Of a DNA stretch of 64,000 nt, positions 17,014 to 24,278 are shown one piece after another. A program made the position numbers and the translations under genes. The notes under the pieces are model-generated. The model was given only the letters and a program-made list of their open reading frames with translations, did not search any database and was not told where the DNA came from. Source of the stretch: JADZEM01 sp046328125 (GTDB lineage: Bacteria; Chloroflexota; UBA6077; JACCZL01); the NCBI GenBank assembly GCA_046328125.1, contig JAXLXF010000007.1, positions 62,001-126,000 on the forward strand. The letters are read 5' to 3'. Position 1 is the first letter of the stretch; the number at the start of each line of letters is the position of its first letter.

Positions 17014-17051
17014 GAAGAGCGCCCGACACGATCTCACGCGCCAACCCGGGC

Positions 17052-17144
17052 CGTGGGTTGAAACCCACGTCTACAATCTGTCGTCGCTCTGCGACGAACG
17101 CGCCCCTCCGGCGTGGCGTAGCCACGCACCAACGGTAGACGTGG
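17052..17144. repeat. Multi-hairpin palindromic element beside the IS630 end
   Basis: A compact element with four nested palindromes: CGTGGGTT-GA-AACCCACG (17052-17069), an outer inverted repeat CCACGTCTAC (17065-17074) / GTAGACGTGG (17135-17144), and two internal hairpins TCGTCGC-TCT-GCGACGA (17081-17097) and GCGTGGC-GTA-GCCACGC (17111-17127). It ends four bases from the IS630 terminal repeat. It resembles a non-autonomous palindromic element (MITE or REPIN-like). Confidence 0.65.
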
Positions 17145-17163
17145 ACTTATGAGGGTTGACGAA

Positions 17164-18012
17164 TTAATGTGGTAGAAGGCCGACATAGCGGAGGAGGTCG
17201 GGGGAGCCGTCCTTGAAACGAGCGAGGAAGGCGAGGACGCGTGCGCGGAGGGCCGGGAGGTCGTCGGCGAGGCGATGGAGGTGGAGGACGTCCTGCTTGA
17301 GCCAGCGCCAGAGCTTCTCGATGGGGTTGAGCCAGGGGGAGTAGGTGGGGAGCGGGACGAGCTGGATGGGGAGGTTGAGTCGTTTGGCGGTGGGGCTGGG
17401 CTCGGCGGACCAGGAGCGGGGTCGGAAGAAGGGGAAGGGGGACTCCTGGGGCTCGAGGGCGGCGAGGAGGTCGGGATGGAAATGGACCGGCCAGTTGTCG
17501 AGGACGATGTAGAGGCGCTGTCCCGGGTAAGCTGCGACCAGGGCCTTGAAGAAGCGGAGCAGGGCCGGGACACCGATGCGGGTGGCCTGGTGGGCGATGA
17601 CCCGGCCGGTGGCGGCATCGAGGGCGCCGACGACCCGGGTCGTGGTGTTACTCCGGGTGGAGCGCTCGGCGCGCGGGTCGGCCGTGCCGGCCGGGGCGTA
17701 GCCAGACGCCAGCGAGGGCTGGCGGTAGTAAGTGACCTCGTCGAGATAGAGGAGGACCGCCGTCTCCAGGGCGGCCGCGACGCGCGCCCGGATGGCCCGC
17801 AGGTGCGCCACCTTCTCCTGGTAGGCTGGGTCCGGGCTGCGGAGGTGGTCGCGCGCCCGCTTCCAGCGGAGCCCGTACGCCCGGAGCGTCCGCCAGATCC
17901 CCGACCGGCTCGCGCCGGCGAACCGGGCTACCACCGCCCCCAGTCCCACCAGCGTCCAGCGGCTCCGGTCGTGCCCGTGCTGGCGCGGGTCGCTCCCCAG
18001 CGCCGCGAGCAC
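17164..18012 (-). CDS. IS630 transposase, DDE catalytic part (orfB)
   Basis: A 282-residue frame carrying the DDE catalytic triad of IS630/Tc1 transposases: Asp in LLYLDEVTYYRQPS, Asp in LYIVLDNWPVHFHP, and Glu in TYSPWLNPIEKLWRWLK. The annotated GTG at 18012 is only a formal start; the frame is open back to the C7 run at 18054-18048 and clearly continues the protein of the upstream frame. The joined protein would be 383 residues, a normal IS630 length. Its stop codon is inside the terminal inverted repeat. Confidence 0.85.
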   Translation of the reverse strand: MLAALGSDPRQHGHDRSRWTLVGLGAVVARFAGASRSGIWRTLRAYGLRWKRARDHLRSPDPAYQEKVAHLRAIRARVAAALETAVLLYLDEVTYYRQPSLASGYAPAGTADPRAERSTRSNTTTRVVGALDAATGRVIAHQATRIGVPALLRFFKALVAAYPGQRLYIVLDNWPVHFHPDLLAALEPQESPFPFFRPRSWSAEPSPTAKRLNLPIQLVPLPTYSPWLNPIEKLWRWLKQDVLHLHRLADDLPALRARVLAFLARFKDGSPDLLRYVGLLPH

Positions 18013-18037
18013 CTCGGCCCGATGCGCCTCCCGCTCG

Positions 18038-18316
18038 TCAGGCCGCTGGGGGGGAAAGCCGGGGCCTGCGGCCCCGGCCCGACCGGATCGTCAGCACCGC
18101 CAGCCCGTGCTCCTCGTACCGGTCCAGCCACCGATACACCGTGTCCGCCGCGCGACGCCGCAGCAGCCCGTGCTCCGCCACCCGCAGCCCCGACGACCGA
18201 TCCGCCACCTTCAGCAGCGCCGCCGCCCGCTCACGCGCGTACGCCTTCGGGTGGTGCTTCACCGCCTCCTCCAGCGTGACCCGCTCCGCCTCCGTCAACG
18301 CCAACCGTCGCGTCAT
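18038..18316 (-). CDS. IS630 transposase, N-terminal HTH part (orfA)
   Basis: A 92-residue reading frame with the helix-turn-helix region of IS630 transposases: RRLALTEAERVTLEEAVKHH, then RERAAALLKVADRSSGLRVAEHGLLRRRAADTVYRWLDRYEEHG. It ends LSPPAA just after a run of seven C (minus strand; 18054-18048). Removing one C, or a +1 slip at the run, continues the frame as LSPQRPDEREAHRAEVLAAL into the catalytic part without interruption. Either a programmed shift or a homopolymer error or mutation. Confidence 0.8.
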   Translation of the reverse strand: MTRRLALTEAERVTLEEAVKHHPKAYARERAAALLKVADRSSGLRVAEHGLLRRRAADTVYRWLDRYEEHGLAVLTIRSGRGRRPRLSPPAA

Positions 18317-18423
18317 ACCCCCACCCCGCGCTCATTCCAACTGACCACGGTTTACCATACTATTTCGTCAACCTTCATCAGTCCACGGACGCCAGCGGCA
18401 GCCGGTCATGGTATTCTCGCCGC

Positions 18424-19206
18424 ATGAACACTCCGCGTCTGCCGTCGATCTCGATGTGCTGGCTGCTTGCTGTGCTGATGCTGTTGCCGTCGATGTCGGC
18501 GTTCGCCCAGAGCGCCACGCCCGGCCCGCTCCTGCCGCCAGCGCCGCCGGTCGCCACGCAGGAGAGTGCCCCGGCGCGGACCGTCGAGGTCTCGGACCAG
18601 GAGGTCGTGCGGGGCGACCCGACCCGGCCACGAATCTCACTGGTCGTCAACGTCGGCGCTGGCCGCGAGCCGGCCGTCTCGATGCTGGACACGCTCAAGG
18701 AGAAGGGGGTCCGCACGACCTTCTTCGTGCTCGGGTGGTGGGCCGACCGGCAGCCTGAGATCCTGAAGCGGATCTCCGACGACGGCCACGAGATCGCCAG
18801 CCACGGCCACAGCGTCTTCGACCTGACCGCCGTATCGGACGCCGAGGTCCGCAGTGACCTCGAACGCGCCGACGCCTCGATCGCGGCTGTCACCGGCAAG
18901 ACGACCCGGCCGCTCTGGAGCGCGTCGGCTGGCAACCGCGATACCCGGGTCCATCGGATCGCCGCCAGCCTGGGGTACCGTCCAATCTACCTGACCGTGG
19001 ACAGCTGGGACTGGATGGAGACCGCCACCGCCGACAGCGTCTACACGCGCGTCATGGAGCGGACCGTCAACGGGGCGATCGTGGTGCTCCACTTCGACAG
19101 CCCGACGACCGTCCGCTCGACCGCCGTGGCCCTGCCGCGCCTCATCGACGACCTGCGAGCCGCTGGCTTCACGCTCGTCACGATCACCGAGCTCCTGACG
19201 CAGTAG
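18424..19206 (+). CDS. Secreted NodB-like (polysaccharide deacetylase family) protein, degenerate
   Basis: A 260-residue protein with a signal peptide (WLLAVLMLLPSMSAFAQS) and a NodB-type fold: TLKEKGVRTTFFVLGWWADRQPEILKRISDDGHEIASHGHS is the classic second and third motif. Key residues deviate. The metal/base Asp of the FDxG motif is Asn76 (VVNVGAG), and the second His of the HxxxH metal site is Asp133 (HSVFD). The substrate-groove RPPxG reads RPLWSAS. It may therefore bind glycan without classic deacetylation. ATG 18424 has no clear Shine-Dalgarno, and a -10-like TGGTATTCT lies only a few bases upstream (18410-18418), so the mRNA may be nearly leaderless. It lies between the IS630 element and kptA. 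Confidence 0.78.
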   Translation: MNTPRLPSISMCWLLAVLMLLPSMSAFAQSATPGPLLPPAPPVATQESAPARTVEVSDQEVVRGDPTRPRISLVVNVGAGREPAVSMLDTLKEKGVRTTFFVLGWWADRQPEILKRISDDGHEIASHGHSVFDLTAVSDAEVRSDLERADASIAAVTGKTTRPLWSASAGNRDTRVHRIAASLGYRPIYLTVDSWDWMETATADSVYTRVMERTVNGAIVVLHFDSPTTVRSTAVALPRLIDDLRAAGFTLVTITELLTQ

Positions 19207-19308
19207 CGCAGACGGCCTCCTACCTCGCAGCATGTGGTGTAAGCCCGTGTGAGCGGACTTGGCGCGGCGGCCTCGCGCGCACCTCAAACAGTGAGAAGGC
19301 CCCCGACC

Positions 19309-19872
19309 ATGCCACGAACAACCGATCAACTGACTCGGATCAGCAAGTTTCTGAGCCTGCACCTCCGCCACCAGCCCGAACGACTCGGCCTGACGCTCGG
19401 GCCGGGCGGCTGGGTCGCCGTGGACGACCTGCTACGCGGCGCGCAGCAACGTGGGTTCTCGATCTCTCGCGATGAGCTCGACGCGGTGGTCCGCGAGAAC
19501 GACAAGCAACGCTTCTCGCTCGACGCCAGCGGCACCCTGATCCGCGCGAACCAGGGACATTCTGTCGAGATCGACCTGCAACTGGCGCCGCTCGCGCCGC
19601 CGGTGGTGCTCTATCACGGGACCGGCGAGAAGTCGGTCGGCGCGATTGAGCGGGAAGGACTGCTGAAGATGCAGCGCCACCACGTCCATCTCTCGGCGGA
19701 CGTGGAGACGGCCCGGAAGGTCGGCGGTCGTCATGGGCGGCCGGTCATCTTCCGCGTGGACACGGCCACGATGGAGCGCGACGGCTTCCTGTTCTATCGC
19801 TCGGAGAACGGCGTCTGGCTGGTGGACAGCGTGCCGACACGCTACCTGGCCGTCCTGGCTTCCATTTCCTAA
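19309..19872 (+). CDS. kptA: RNA 2'-phosphotransferase
   Basis: A 187-residue Tpt1/KptA enzyme, which moves an internal RNA 2'-phosphate to NAD+ through an ADP-ribosylated intermediate. Conserved blocks are all visible: SKFLSLHLRHQPE, GWVAVDDLL, NDKQRFSL, IRANQGHSVEID, VLYHGT, HHVHLSAD, VIFRVDT and FYRSENGVWL. The Arg/His/Arg/Arg active-site residues fall in these blocks. ATG 19309 was chosen because the RISKFLSLHLRH helix begins at once. Bacterial KptA often has no known 2'-phosphate RNA substrate; roles in RNA repair or end ADP-ribosylation are possible. It follows the NodB-like gene by about 100 bp. Confidence 0.93.
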   Translation: MPRTTDQLTRISKFLSLHLRHQPERLGLTLGPGGWVAVDDLLRGAQQRGFSISRDELDAVVRENDKQRFSLDASGTLIRANQGHSVEIDLQLAPLAPPVVLYHGTGEKSVGAIEREGLLKMQRHHVHLSADVETARKVGGRHGRPVIFRVDTATMERDGFLFYRSENGVWLVDSVPTRYLAVLASIS

Positions 19873-19953
19873 TGCTTCGCCGGCACGCGTCCTCGGGAAT
19901 GGCCGGGGCAGATCGTGATAGGGGTAGGGAGGCCGAATGGCCCCCCTCCCTCC

Positions 19954-19986
19954 GAACCGTGCGTGCGGATCTCCCGCACACGGCTC
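19954..19986 (-). ncRNA. Group II intron domain V
   Basis: Thirty-three bases on the minus strand, beginning GAGCCGTGTGCGG and ending CGCACGCACGGTTC, fold as the conserved domain V hairpin: GAGCCGTGTGCGG pairs with CCGCACGCACGGTTC around a GAGAT-type loop. The AGC catalytic triad is in place as GAGCCG. It lies 18 bases beyond the maturase stop. Confidence 0.9.
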
Positions 19987-20004
19987 TCCGGTCGGTGGTT
20001 CACC

Positions 20005-21360
20005 TCATCGGGATTGGACCGCCAGCGTACGGACCGCGTGCAGACGAGCCGTCTGCATGGTGAACAGTCCGTGCCTGACAAAGTAGGCGTTGGGCCAGCG
20101 CTGATGGTCGGCGCCACGGCCACGGCCCTTCCCCTTCCGACGCCAGCGCAGGATGCTCCGCAGGCGCATCCTGATCCAGCCGTCCAGGGTGCCGAACGTG
20201 GTCCAATGGCTGTGCTTGAAGTAGCCGAACCAGCCACGGACGACCGGGTTGAGCCCCGCGATGATCTGGTCCAGGCTCCCGCCGGTCGTCCGCCGGGTCT
20301 TGGCGCGGATCGTATCGCGCAGCTTCCGCTCGCTTCGCCGGCTTGGCCACCGCGTCCCGCGTTCGAAGTGGTATCCCAGGAAGTCGAACCCGCCCCGCTC
20401 GGTGGCATCCACGATCCTGGTCTTCTCGGGGTGCAGCGTCAGCCCGTGGGCTGCCACCCACGCCCCAAGCTCCTCCAGGACCGCCGATGCCTCGGCCTGG
20501 CTCCGGCACAGCACCACCAGGTCGTCCGCGTACCGGACCACCTGATAGCCCTGTTCCGCCATCCGCCAGTCCAGCGGGTTCAGGTACAGATTCGCCAGCA
20601 GCGGCGAGATGACCGCCCCCTGGGGCGTCCCGCTCTCCGGCTGCCACCGCTCCAGCCCGTCCATGACCCCCTGGGTCAGGTACGCCCGCAGCAGTCGCAG
20701 CACCCCACCATCGGCGATCGTTCGCTCGACCTCTGCCACCAGGGCTCCGTGCGGGATGCGGTCGAAGTAGCTTTCCAGGTCGACCTCCACCACCCAGGTG
20801 GCGCCGCCGTCCAGCAGCTCCTGCACCCGCCGCGGCGCGTCCTTGCACCCCCGCCTCGGCCGGAACCCAGAGCTCTGCTCGGCAAATTCCGCCTCCCAGA
20901 TCGGCTCCACCACCAGCTTCAGTGCCGTCTGCACGATCCGATCTTTGACCGTCGGGATCCCCAACGGTCGCCGCTCGGCTCGTCCTGGCTTCGGAATCCA
21001 CACCCGTCGCACCGACTCGGGCCGGTACGTCCCCGCGCGCAGCGCCCCAGCGAGCTCCGCCAGGTACGTCTCCGCTCGGGCTCCGAACGCCTGCACGCTC
21101 TGCCGGTCGACCCCCGCGCTTCCGCTGTTCCGCTTCACCCGTTCCCAGGCCGCAGCCAGCGTCCGCTCGGCGTCCACCTTGTCCACCAGGCTGTACCACC
21201 GTCCTCCTTTCACCCCGGTCTCCAGGGCGGCCAACATGCGATCCGTCCACACCGCGGGTTCCGCCCAGCCCCACCGTTCCCGACGGCGCTCGGCTTCTTC
21301 GGCCTGCTTAGCCCCTCCGGGCACTCCGACCGATCTCGCGTCCCGCTCCGTGTCCGTCAC
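20005..21360 (-). CDS. ltrA: Group II intron reverse transcriptase/maturase
   Basis: A 451-residue intron-encoded protein. RT blocks are clear: RRVWIPKPGRAERRPLGIPTVKDRIVQ, SSGFRPRRGCKDA, VVEVDLESYFDRIPH, SGTPQGAVISPLLANLYLNPLD, and the catalytic YADD (VVRYADDLVVLC). A maturase X domain (GLNPVVRGWFGYFKHSHW) follows, and the protein ends soon after with no HNH endonuclease domain. It binds and splices its own intron RNA and copies it into DNA. The gene lies wholly inside the intron (domain IV position) and appears intact, so the intron is potentially mobile. Confidence 0.93.
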   Translation of the reverse strand: MTDTERDARSVGVPGGAKQAEEAERRRERWGWAEPAVWTDRMLAALETGVKGGRWYSLVDKVDAERTLAAAWERVKRNSGSAGVDRQSVQAFGARAETYLAELAGALRAGTYRPESVRRVWIPKPGRAERRPLGIPTVKDRIVQTALKLVVEPIWEAEFAEQSSGFRPRRGCKDAPRRVQELLDGGATWVVEVDLESYFDRIPHGALVAEVERTIADGGVLRLLRAYLTQGVMDGLERWQPESGTPQGAVISPLLANLYLNPLDWRMAEQGYQVVRYADDLVVLCRSQAEASAVLEELGAWVAAHGLTLHPEKTRIVDATERGGFDFLGYHFERGTRWPSRRSERKLRDTIRAKTRRTTGGSLDQIIAGLNPVVRGWFGYFKHSHWTTFGTLDGWIRMRLRSILRWRRKGKGRGRGADHQRWPNAYFVRHGLFTMQTARLHAVRTLAVQSR

Positions 21361-21852
21361 CCATCCACCTTCCTGCGTCCCTTCGCTCCACCCGCATTAC
21401 CGGGCTTCCTCGCTCCTACGGACGCTCTGTCTCCTGCCGTCCTCACCCGGCCGACAGGTCTCCCCGATTCAGGTACCCGACCTTCCCACCATTCCGTCTC
21501 CACCCACCCCTGGGCGCCACAGCGTCGCTTTCACACGCTACCCCTCAGCTCGCCGCGCTTCCTGTCCGTCGGCCTCGCTGAGCCCCTGCCTGGTCTGCCT
21601 GCCACGCAACCGCAGCCTCCGGCCTCACGTCCGCTCCGCTTCGTCTCCGATCAGGTCTGGACTTCGCCTTTCACTCGCAGGCTCGTCGCCCCCAAAGGCC
21701 GTATCGAGTTCGTCATCCTACGGACTGGCGGTTCACCTCCTGTTGCTTCCCACCCCGCCTCGCGGCGACGCAGTTACAGTCGGTTTCGGGCCGGAGAGCG
21801 CATACCCGACGGGGACTCTCACCCCGCTGACCAGGTACCCTCTCGGGCGCAC
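21361..21852 (-). ncRNA. Group II intron 5' RNA domains (I to IV)
   Basis: About 490 bases between the intron 5' end (GTGCG at 21852) and the maturase start. It holds the ribozyme domain I-IV region on the minus strand; apparent open frames here are not credible genes. I did not resolve individual subdomains or exon-binding sites by eye. Confidence 0.7.
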
Positions 21853-21955
21853 GAGCGCGGCCATCCTGGCCGCTTCCGTGCTGACTGTCCCCGGACTCAG
21901 GGCAGCAGCATCGCTCGTCAACAACCGGGGGCGGCCAGGATGGCCGCGCTCCACG
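21853..21955. repeat. Two inverted copies of the GCGGCCA-GGA-TGGCCGC hairpin repeat
   Basis: The minus-strand copy GCGGCCAGGATGGCCGC plus GCTC abuts the intron 5' end (21853-21876). The plus-strand copy (21931-21952), GCGGCCAGGATGGCCGC plus GCTCC, lies about 55 bases further on. Each is a 7-bp stem with a GGA loop followed by GCTCC. The pair fills the spacer between the intron and the dehydratase gene. Confidence 0.8.
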
Positions 21956-21997
21956 GGCACGTTGGCTGCATACCCGAATCTCTCGTCTGGATTTGTA

Positions 21998-22945
21998 TTA
22001 GCGGCTGGTGTTGCCGCCGCAGACCAGCACGCCGACCCTGGCTCCTTCGGGAACACGCGCTTTGCCGCTGAGCAGCCCGGCCAGCGCCGCAGCGCCGCCC
22101 GGCTCGGCCACCAGTTGGACCTCGTCCCAGAGAAACTGCTGCGCGGCGCGGATGTCGTCGTCCGTCACCAGCTCTACGCGAGCGACGTGCTCGCGGGCCA
22201 GCGCGTAGTTGAGATCGCCCACCCGCCGGGCACCGAGCGCATCTGACGCGAACGAGTCGAGGCGCGGCACGTCGACCGGGCCGCCGGCCTGCCAGGCAGC
22301 GTAGAGCGTCGCGGCGCCCTCCGGCTCGATACCCACGACTGTCAGCCACGGCATCTCGCTCACCGCCGTCGCCATCCCCGCGATCAGGCCACCCCCGCCA
22401 ATCGCCACCAGCAGGTAGTCGAGCGGTGGCGACCCGGCATCCTCCACGAATTCGAGGGCGACGGTGCCCTGTCCGGCAATGACCGGCGCATCGGCGTAGG
22501 CGTGCAGGTACGGCCGGCCGTGGCGCTCGGCGTGGTCGTGGGCGGCAGTCGCGGCCTCGGCGTACTCCTGGCCGACCAGCCGCACGTCGGCGCCCCAGGC
22601 GGCGATCCGCTCCCGCTTCACGGCCGGGGCCGTCTCCGGCACGTAGACCGTGGCGGGCACCCCGAGAGTCCGCGCCGCGTACGCCACCCCGAGGCCGTGA
22701 TTCCCCCCAGAGGCCGTCACGACGCCGCCCTTGACGCGGTCCGGCGGCAGCGTGAGCAGCGCGTTGAGCGCCCCGCGCGGCTTGAAGGAGCCGGTCACCT
22801 GAAGGCTCTCCAGCTTCAAGACCACGTCCCAGGCCAGCCGCTGGCGCGTCGTCCGTCCGAGCTCCAGAAGCGGGGTGCGCCGGACGTACGGCTGAACGCG
22901 GCCGGCGGCGGCCTGAACGTCCGCCAGCGTGACCTGTGCGATCAC
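21998..22945 (-). CDS. Threonine/serine dehydratase (PLP fold II)
   Basis: A 315-residue pyridoxal-phosphate enzyme of the TdcB/IlvA catalytic-domain type. LKLESLQVTGSFKPRGALNAL carries the PLP Lys, ASGGNHGLGVAYAA is the Asn/Gly substrate loop, and AIGGGGLIAGMA is the phosphate-binding glycine loop. The regulatory ACT domain of biosynthetic IlvA is absent, so it resembles the catabolic or serine-racemase-like group; L-threonine to 2-oxobutyrate is the likely reaction. GTG 22945 overlaps the stop of the upstream DUF1232 gene (GTGA), so the two are coupled. Confidence 0.88.
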   Translation of the reverse strand: MIAQVTLADVQAAAGRVQPYVRRTPLLELGRTTRQRLAWDVVLKLESLQVTGSFKPRGALNALLTLPPDRVKGGVVTASGGNHGLGVAYAARTLGVPATVYVPETAPAVKRERIAAWGADVRLVGQEYAEAATAAHDHAERHGRPYLHAYADAPVIAGQGTVALEFVEDAGSPPLDYLLVAIGGGGLIAGMATAVSEMPWLTVVGIEPEGAATLYAAWQAGGPVDVPRLDSFASDALGARRVGDLNYALAREHVARVELVTDDDIRAAQQFLWDEVQLVAEPGGAAALAGLLSGKARVPEGARVGVLVCGGNTSR

Positions 22946-23505
22946 GGCTCGACGACACCAGCGGCGCCGCTCGGCAACGCGGCCTTCAACCGCCTGGCCG
23001 CCATCCCGAGCAGCGCCTTGCCCGCCCGCGATGCCAGCGCCCCGCCCTTGCGCGCCAGCCAGATCGTCGTGGCTCGGATCGTCACGATGTCTCTTTCGAG
23101 GATCGCCCAGGACAGGCCGACCTCGTCGAGGCGGCGGTCCGCGACCTCGCTCGGGCAGCTCTTCAGCGCGGTCCGGACGGCGAGCACCAGAATCGCCAGA
23201 TCGTCCAGTTGCCCGATGACCGGGATGAAGCCAGGCACCGGGTCGATCGGCGAGATCGCGTAGGCCAGCCCGCCGCCGAGCGCCGCCTTGCCGCGCCCCG
23301 AGACAGTCGGATCGTTCATCAAGAGCCAGCCCAGCCTGACGTACTTCGGGACGCGCGCCACCACCCCGACGAACCGGGTGACCACCTTGCGGCCGTCCAG
23401 CTCACCCGGGCCGCCACGACGGCCCCCCGAGACGACTTCGCCCTGGACGACGGCCGGGTCAGCTGTGTCCGACGGCCGGACTCTGGAGCGACGAAACCCG
23501 AACAT
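22942..23505 (-). CDS. DUF1232 (YkvA-like) membrane protein
   Basis: A 187-residue protein with the YkvA/DUF1232 core: AYAISPIDPVPGFIPVIGQLDDLAILVLAVRTAL, a short membrane-associated hairpin with an Asp-rich motif. The N terminus is charged and disordered, and a second hydrophobic stretch lies near the end. Function of the family is unknown. ATG 23505 (MFGFRRSRVRPSD) is preferred; the frame is open upstream but with random-like composition. Coupled to the dehydratase gene by a four-base overlap, a pairing with no obvious biochemical logic. Confidence 0.78.
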   Translation of the reverse strand: MFGFRRSRVRPSDTADPAVVQGEVVSGGRRGGPGELDGRKVVTRFVGVVARVPKYVRLGWLLMNDPTVSGRGKAALGGGLAYAISPIDPVPGFIPVIGQLDDLAILVLAVRTALKSCPSEVADRRLDEVGLSWAILERDIVTIRATTIWLARKGGALASRAGKALLGMAARRLKAALPSGAAGVVEP

Positions 23506-23581
23506 GACGTGGGAAGTATAGGGCGGCGCCCGGTCGCGCCGTCCGTCCGGTTCCCGGTGTGCACCGTCTGACGTTCGCTTC

Positions 23582-23609
23582 TTGTCATCTGTCTGTGACG
23601 CGGTAGAAT
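23582..23609 (+). promoter_or_regulatory. Sigma-70-type promoter candidate
   Basis: TTGTCA (23582-23587), a 16-base spacer and TAGAAT (23604-23609) precede the DUF5132-like gene by about 95 bases, in the divergent spacer between that gene and the YkvA-like gene. Confidence 0.5.
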
Positions 23610-23702
23610 CCTCCTGGCCCAGGTGTCGGACCGGTCCCAGGTATCGAGGACGTGCGGGGGCGCCGATGCTCGGTCGATCCTGCCGATACTGGGGAGGAGC
23701 GC

Positions 23703-24041
23703 ATGGCACTCTCAGACCTGATCGAAGGCAACGGCGGCTGGGGCCTGGGCGTCGGCCTGCTGGCCGGCGCGGCCATCGTCCTCAGCAAGAAGGGCCGGCC
23801 GCTGGTCAAGAGCGCCCTGGTAGGGTATCTGACGGTTGCGGATCGCGCGAAGGCGCTGGCCGCCGAGACCGCCGAGCAGCTCCAGGATCTGTACGCCGAA
23901 GCGCAGGCCGAGTACCAGGACCGCGTCGCCGCCGACGAAGAGGTCGAGATCGTGGACGTGGTCGAGGACGAGCCGCCGCCACCGCCGCCGAAGCGGCCGC
24001 GCGCCGGGCGGGGCAGCCGGGCGGTCGCGAGTAGCGAGTAG
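23703..24041 (+). CDS. DUF5132-like small protein
   Basis: A 112-residue protein. The N-terminal ALSDLIEGNGGWGLGVGLLAGAAIVL with a glycine-rich hydrophobic segment, then an amphipathic SALVGYLTVADRAKALAAETAEQLQDLYAEAQAEYQD helix, resembles DUF5132 proteins. The C-terminal part is acidic, then Pro-rich (DEPPPPPPK), then basic. GGGGAGGAG just before ATG 23703 is an excellent ribosome-binding site. The last codons (SRAVASSE) run into the GCGAGTA tandem repeat, so the stop is provided by repeat DNA; the original C terminus may have differed. Function unknown; a membrane-associated scaffold is one guess. Confidence 0.7.
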   Translation: MALSDLIEGNGGWGLGVGLLAGAAIVLSKKGRPLVKSALVGYLTVADRAKALAAETAEQLQDLYAEAQAEYQDRVAADEEVEIVDVVEDEPPPPPPKRPRAGRGSRAVASSE

Positions 24042-24080
24042 CGAGTAGCGAGTAGCGAGTAGCGAGTAGCGAGTAGCGAG
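24027..24080. repeat. Tandem heptamer GCGAGTA, about 7.7 copies
   Basis: An exact head-to-tail array of GCGAGTA from 24027 to 24080 (seven full units plus GCGAG). It overlaps the 3' end of the DUF5132-like gene and supplies its TAG stop. Confidence 0.95.
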
Positions 24081-24278
24081 AGGATGATCGCCCGCGCCGG
24101 GCTTGCTCAGGTGTGGCACGGCGCGTGCATTGAGAAACGGTGGGCGGACGTGGTAGGCGCAGAACCAGCACGTTCGCCCGCGATGTGGGCGGCCAGGCTG
24201 GCGATCGGTCGGGTCGCCCACTCGTCTACCCTGCGCTGGCCGTCGCCTTACAGGCCGGGCTCGCGGTGAGGATCGGCT

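Larger units (their letters stand above)
17149..18378 (-). mobile_element. IS630-family insertion sequence
   Basis: About 1230 bp bounded by imperfect 26-bp terminal inverted repeats: 17149-17174 (ATGAGGGTTGACGAATTAAT...) against the complement of 18353-18378 (ATGAAGGTTGACGAAATAGT...), 22 of 26 identical. It encodes an IS630/Tc1-type transposase in two frames on the minus strand. The TAA stop lies inside the left terminal repeat. IS630 elements duplicate a TA target; TA is present at the left edge (17148-17149) but I do not see a matching TA at the right edge, so the exact target duplication is unresolved. Both ends and both motif sets are intact except for a one-base frame break. Confidence 0.88.
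19918..21852 (-). mobile_element. Group II intron, complete (about 1935 nt)
   Basis: The intron is read on the minus strand. Its 5' end at 21852 begins GTGCGCCCGAG, matching the GTGYG rule, and its 3' end at 19918 follows a domain VI whose unpaired A lies eight bases from the end (ACCCCTAT). It carries a canonical domain V and an intron-encoded reverse transcriptase/maturase. The flanks joined across it, GCGGCCAGGATGGCCGCGCTC then CACGATC, recreate the uninterrupted sequence present at 59222-59249 (GGCCGCGCTCCACGATC), which fixes both boundaries. Insertion directly 3' of a hairpin, with no endonuclease domain in the protein, fits class C-like targeting; the class should be settled by RNA folding. 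Confidence 0.9.

Noticed and set aside
19915..22246. Long plus-strand frames across the group II intron
   Set aside because: They are antisense to the maturase and intron RNA; composition is shadow-like, and the minus-strand RT motifs are decisive.
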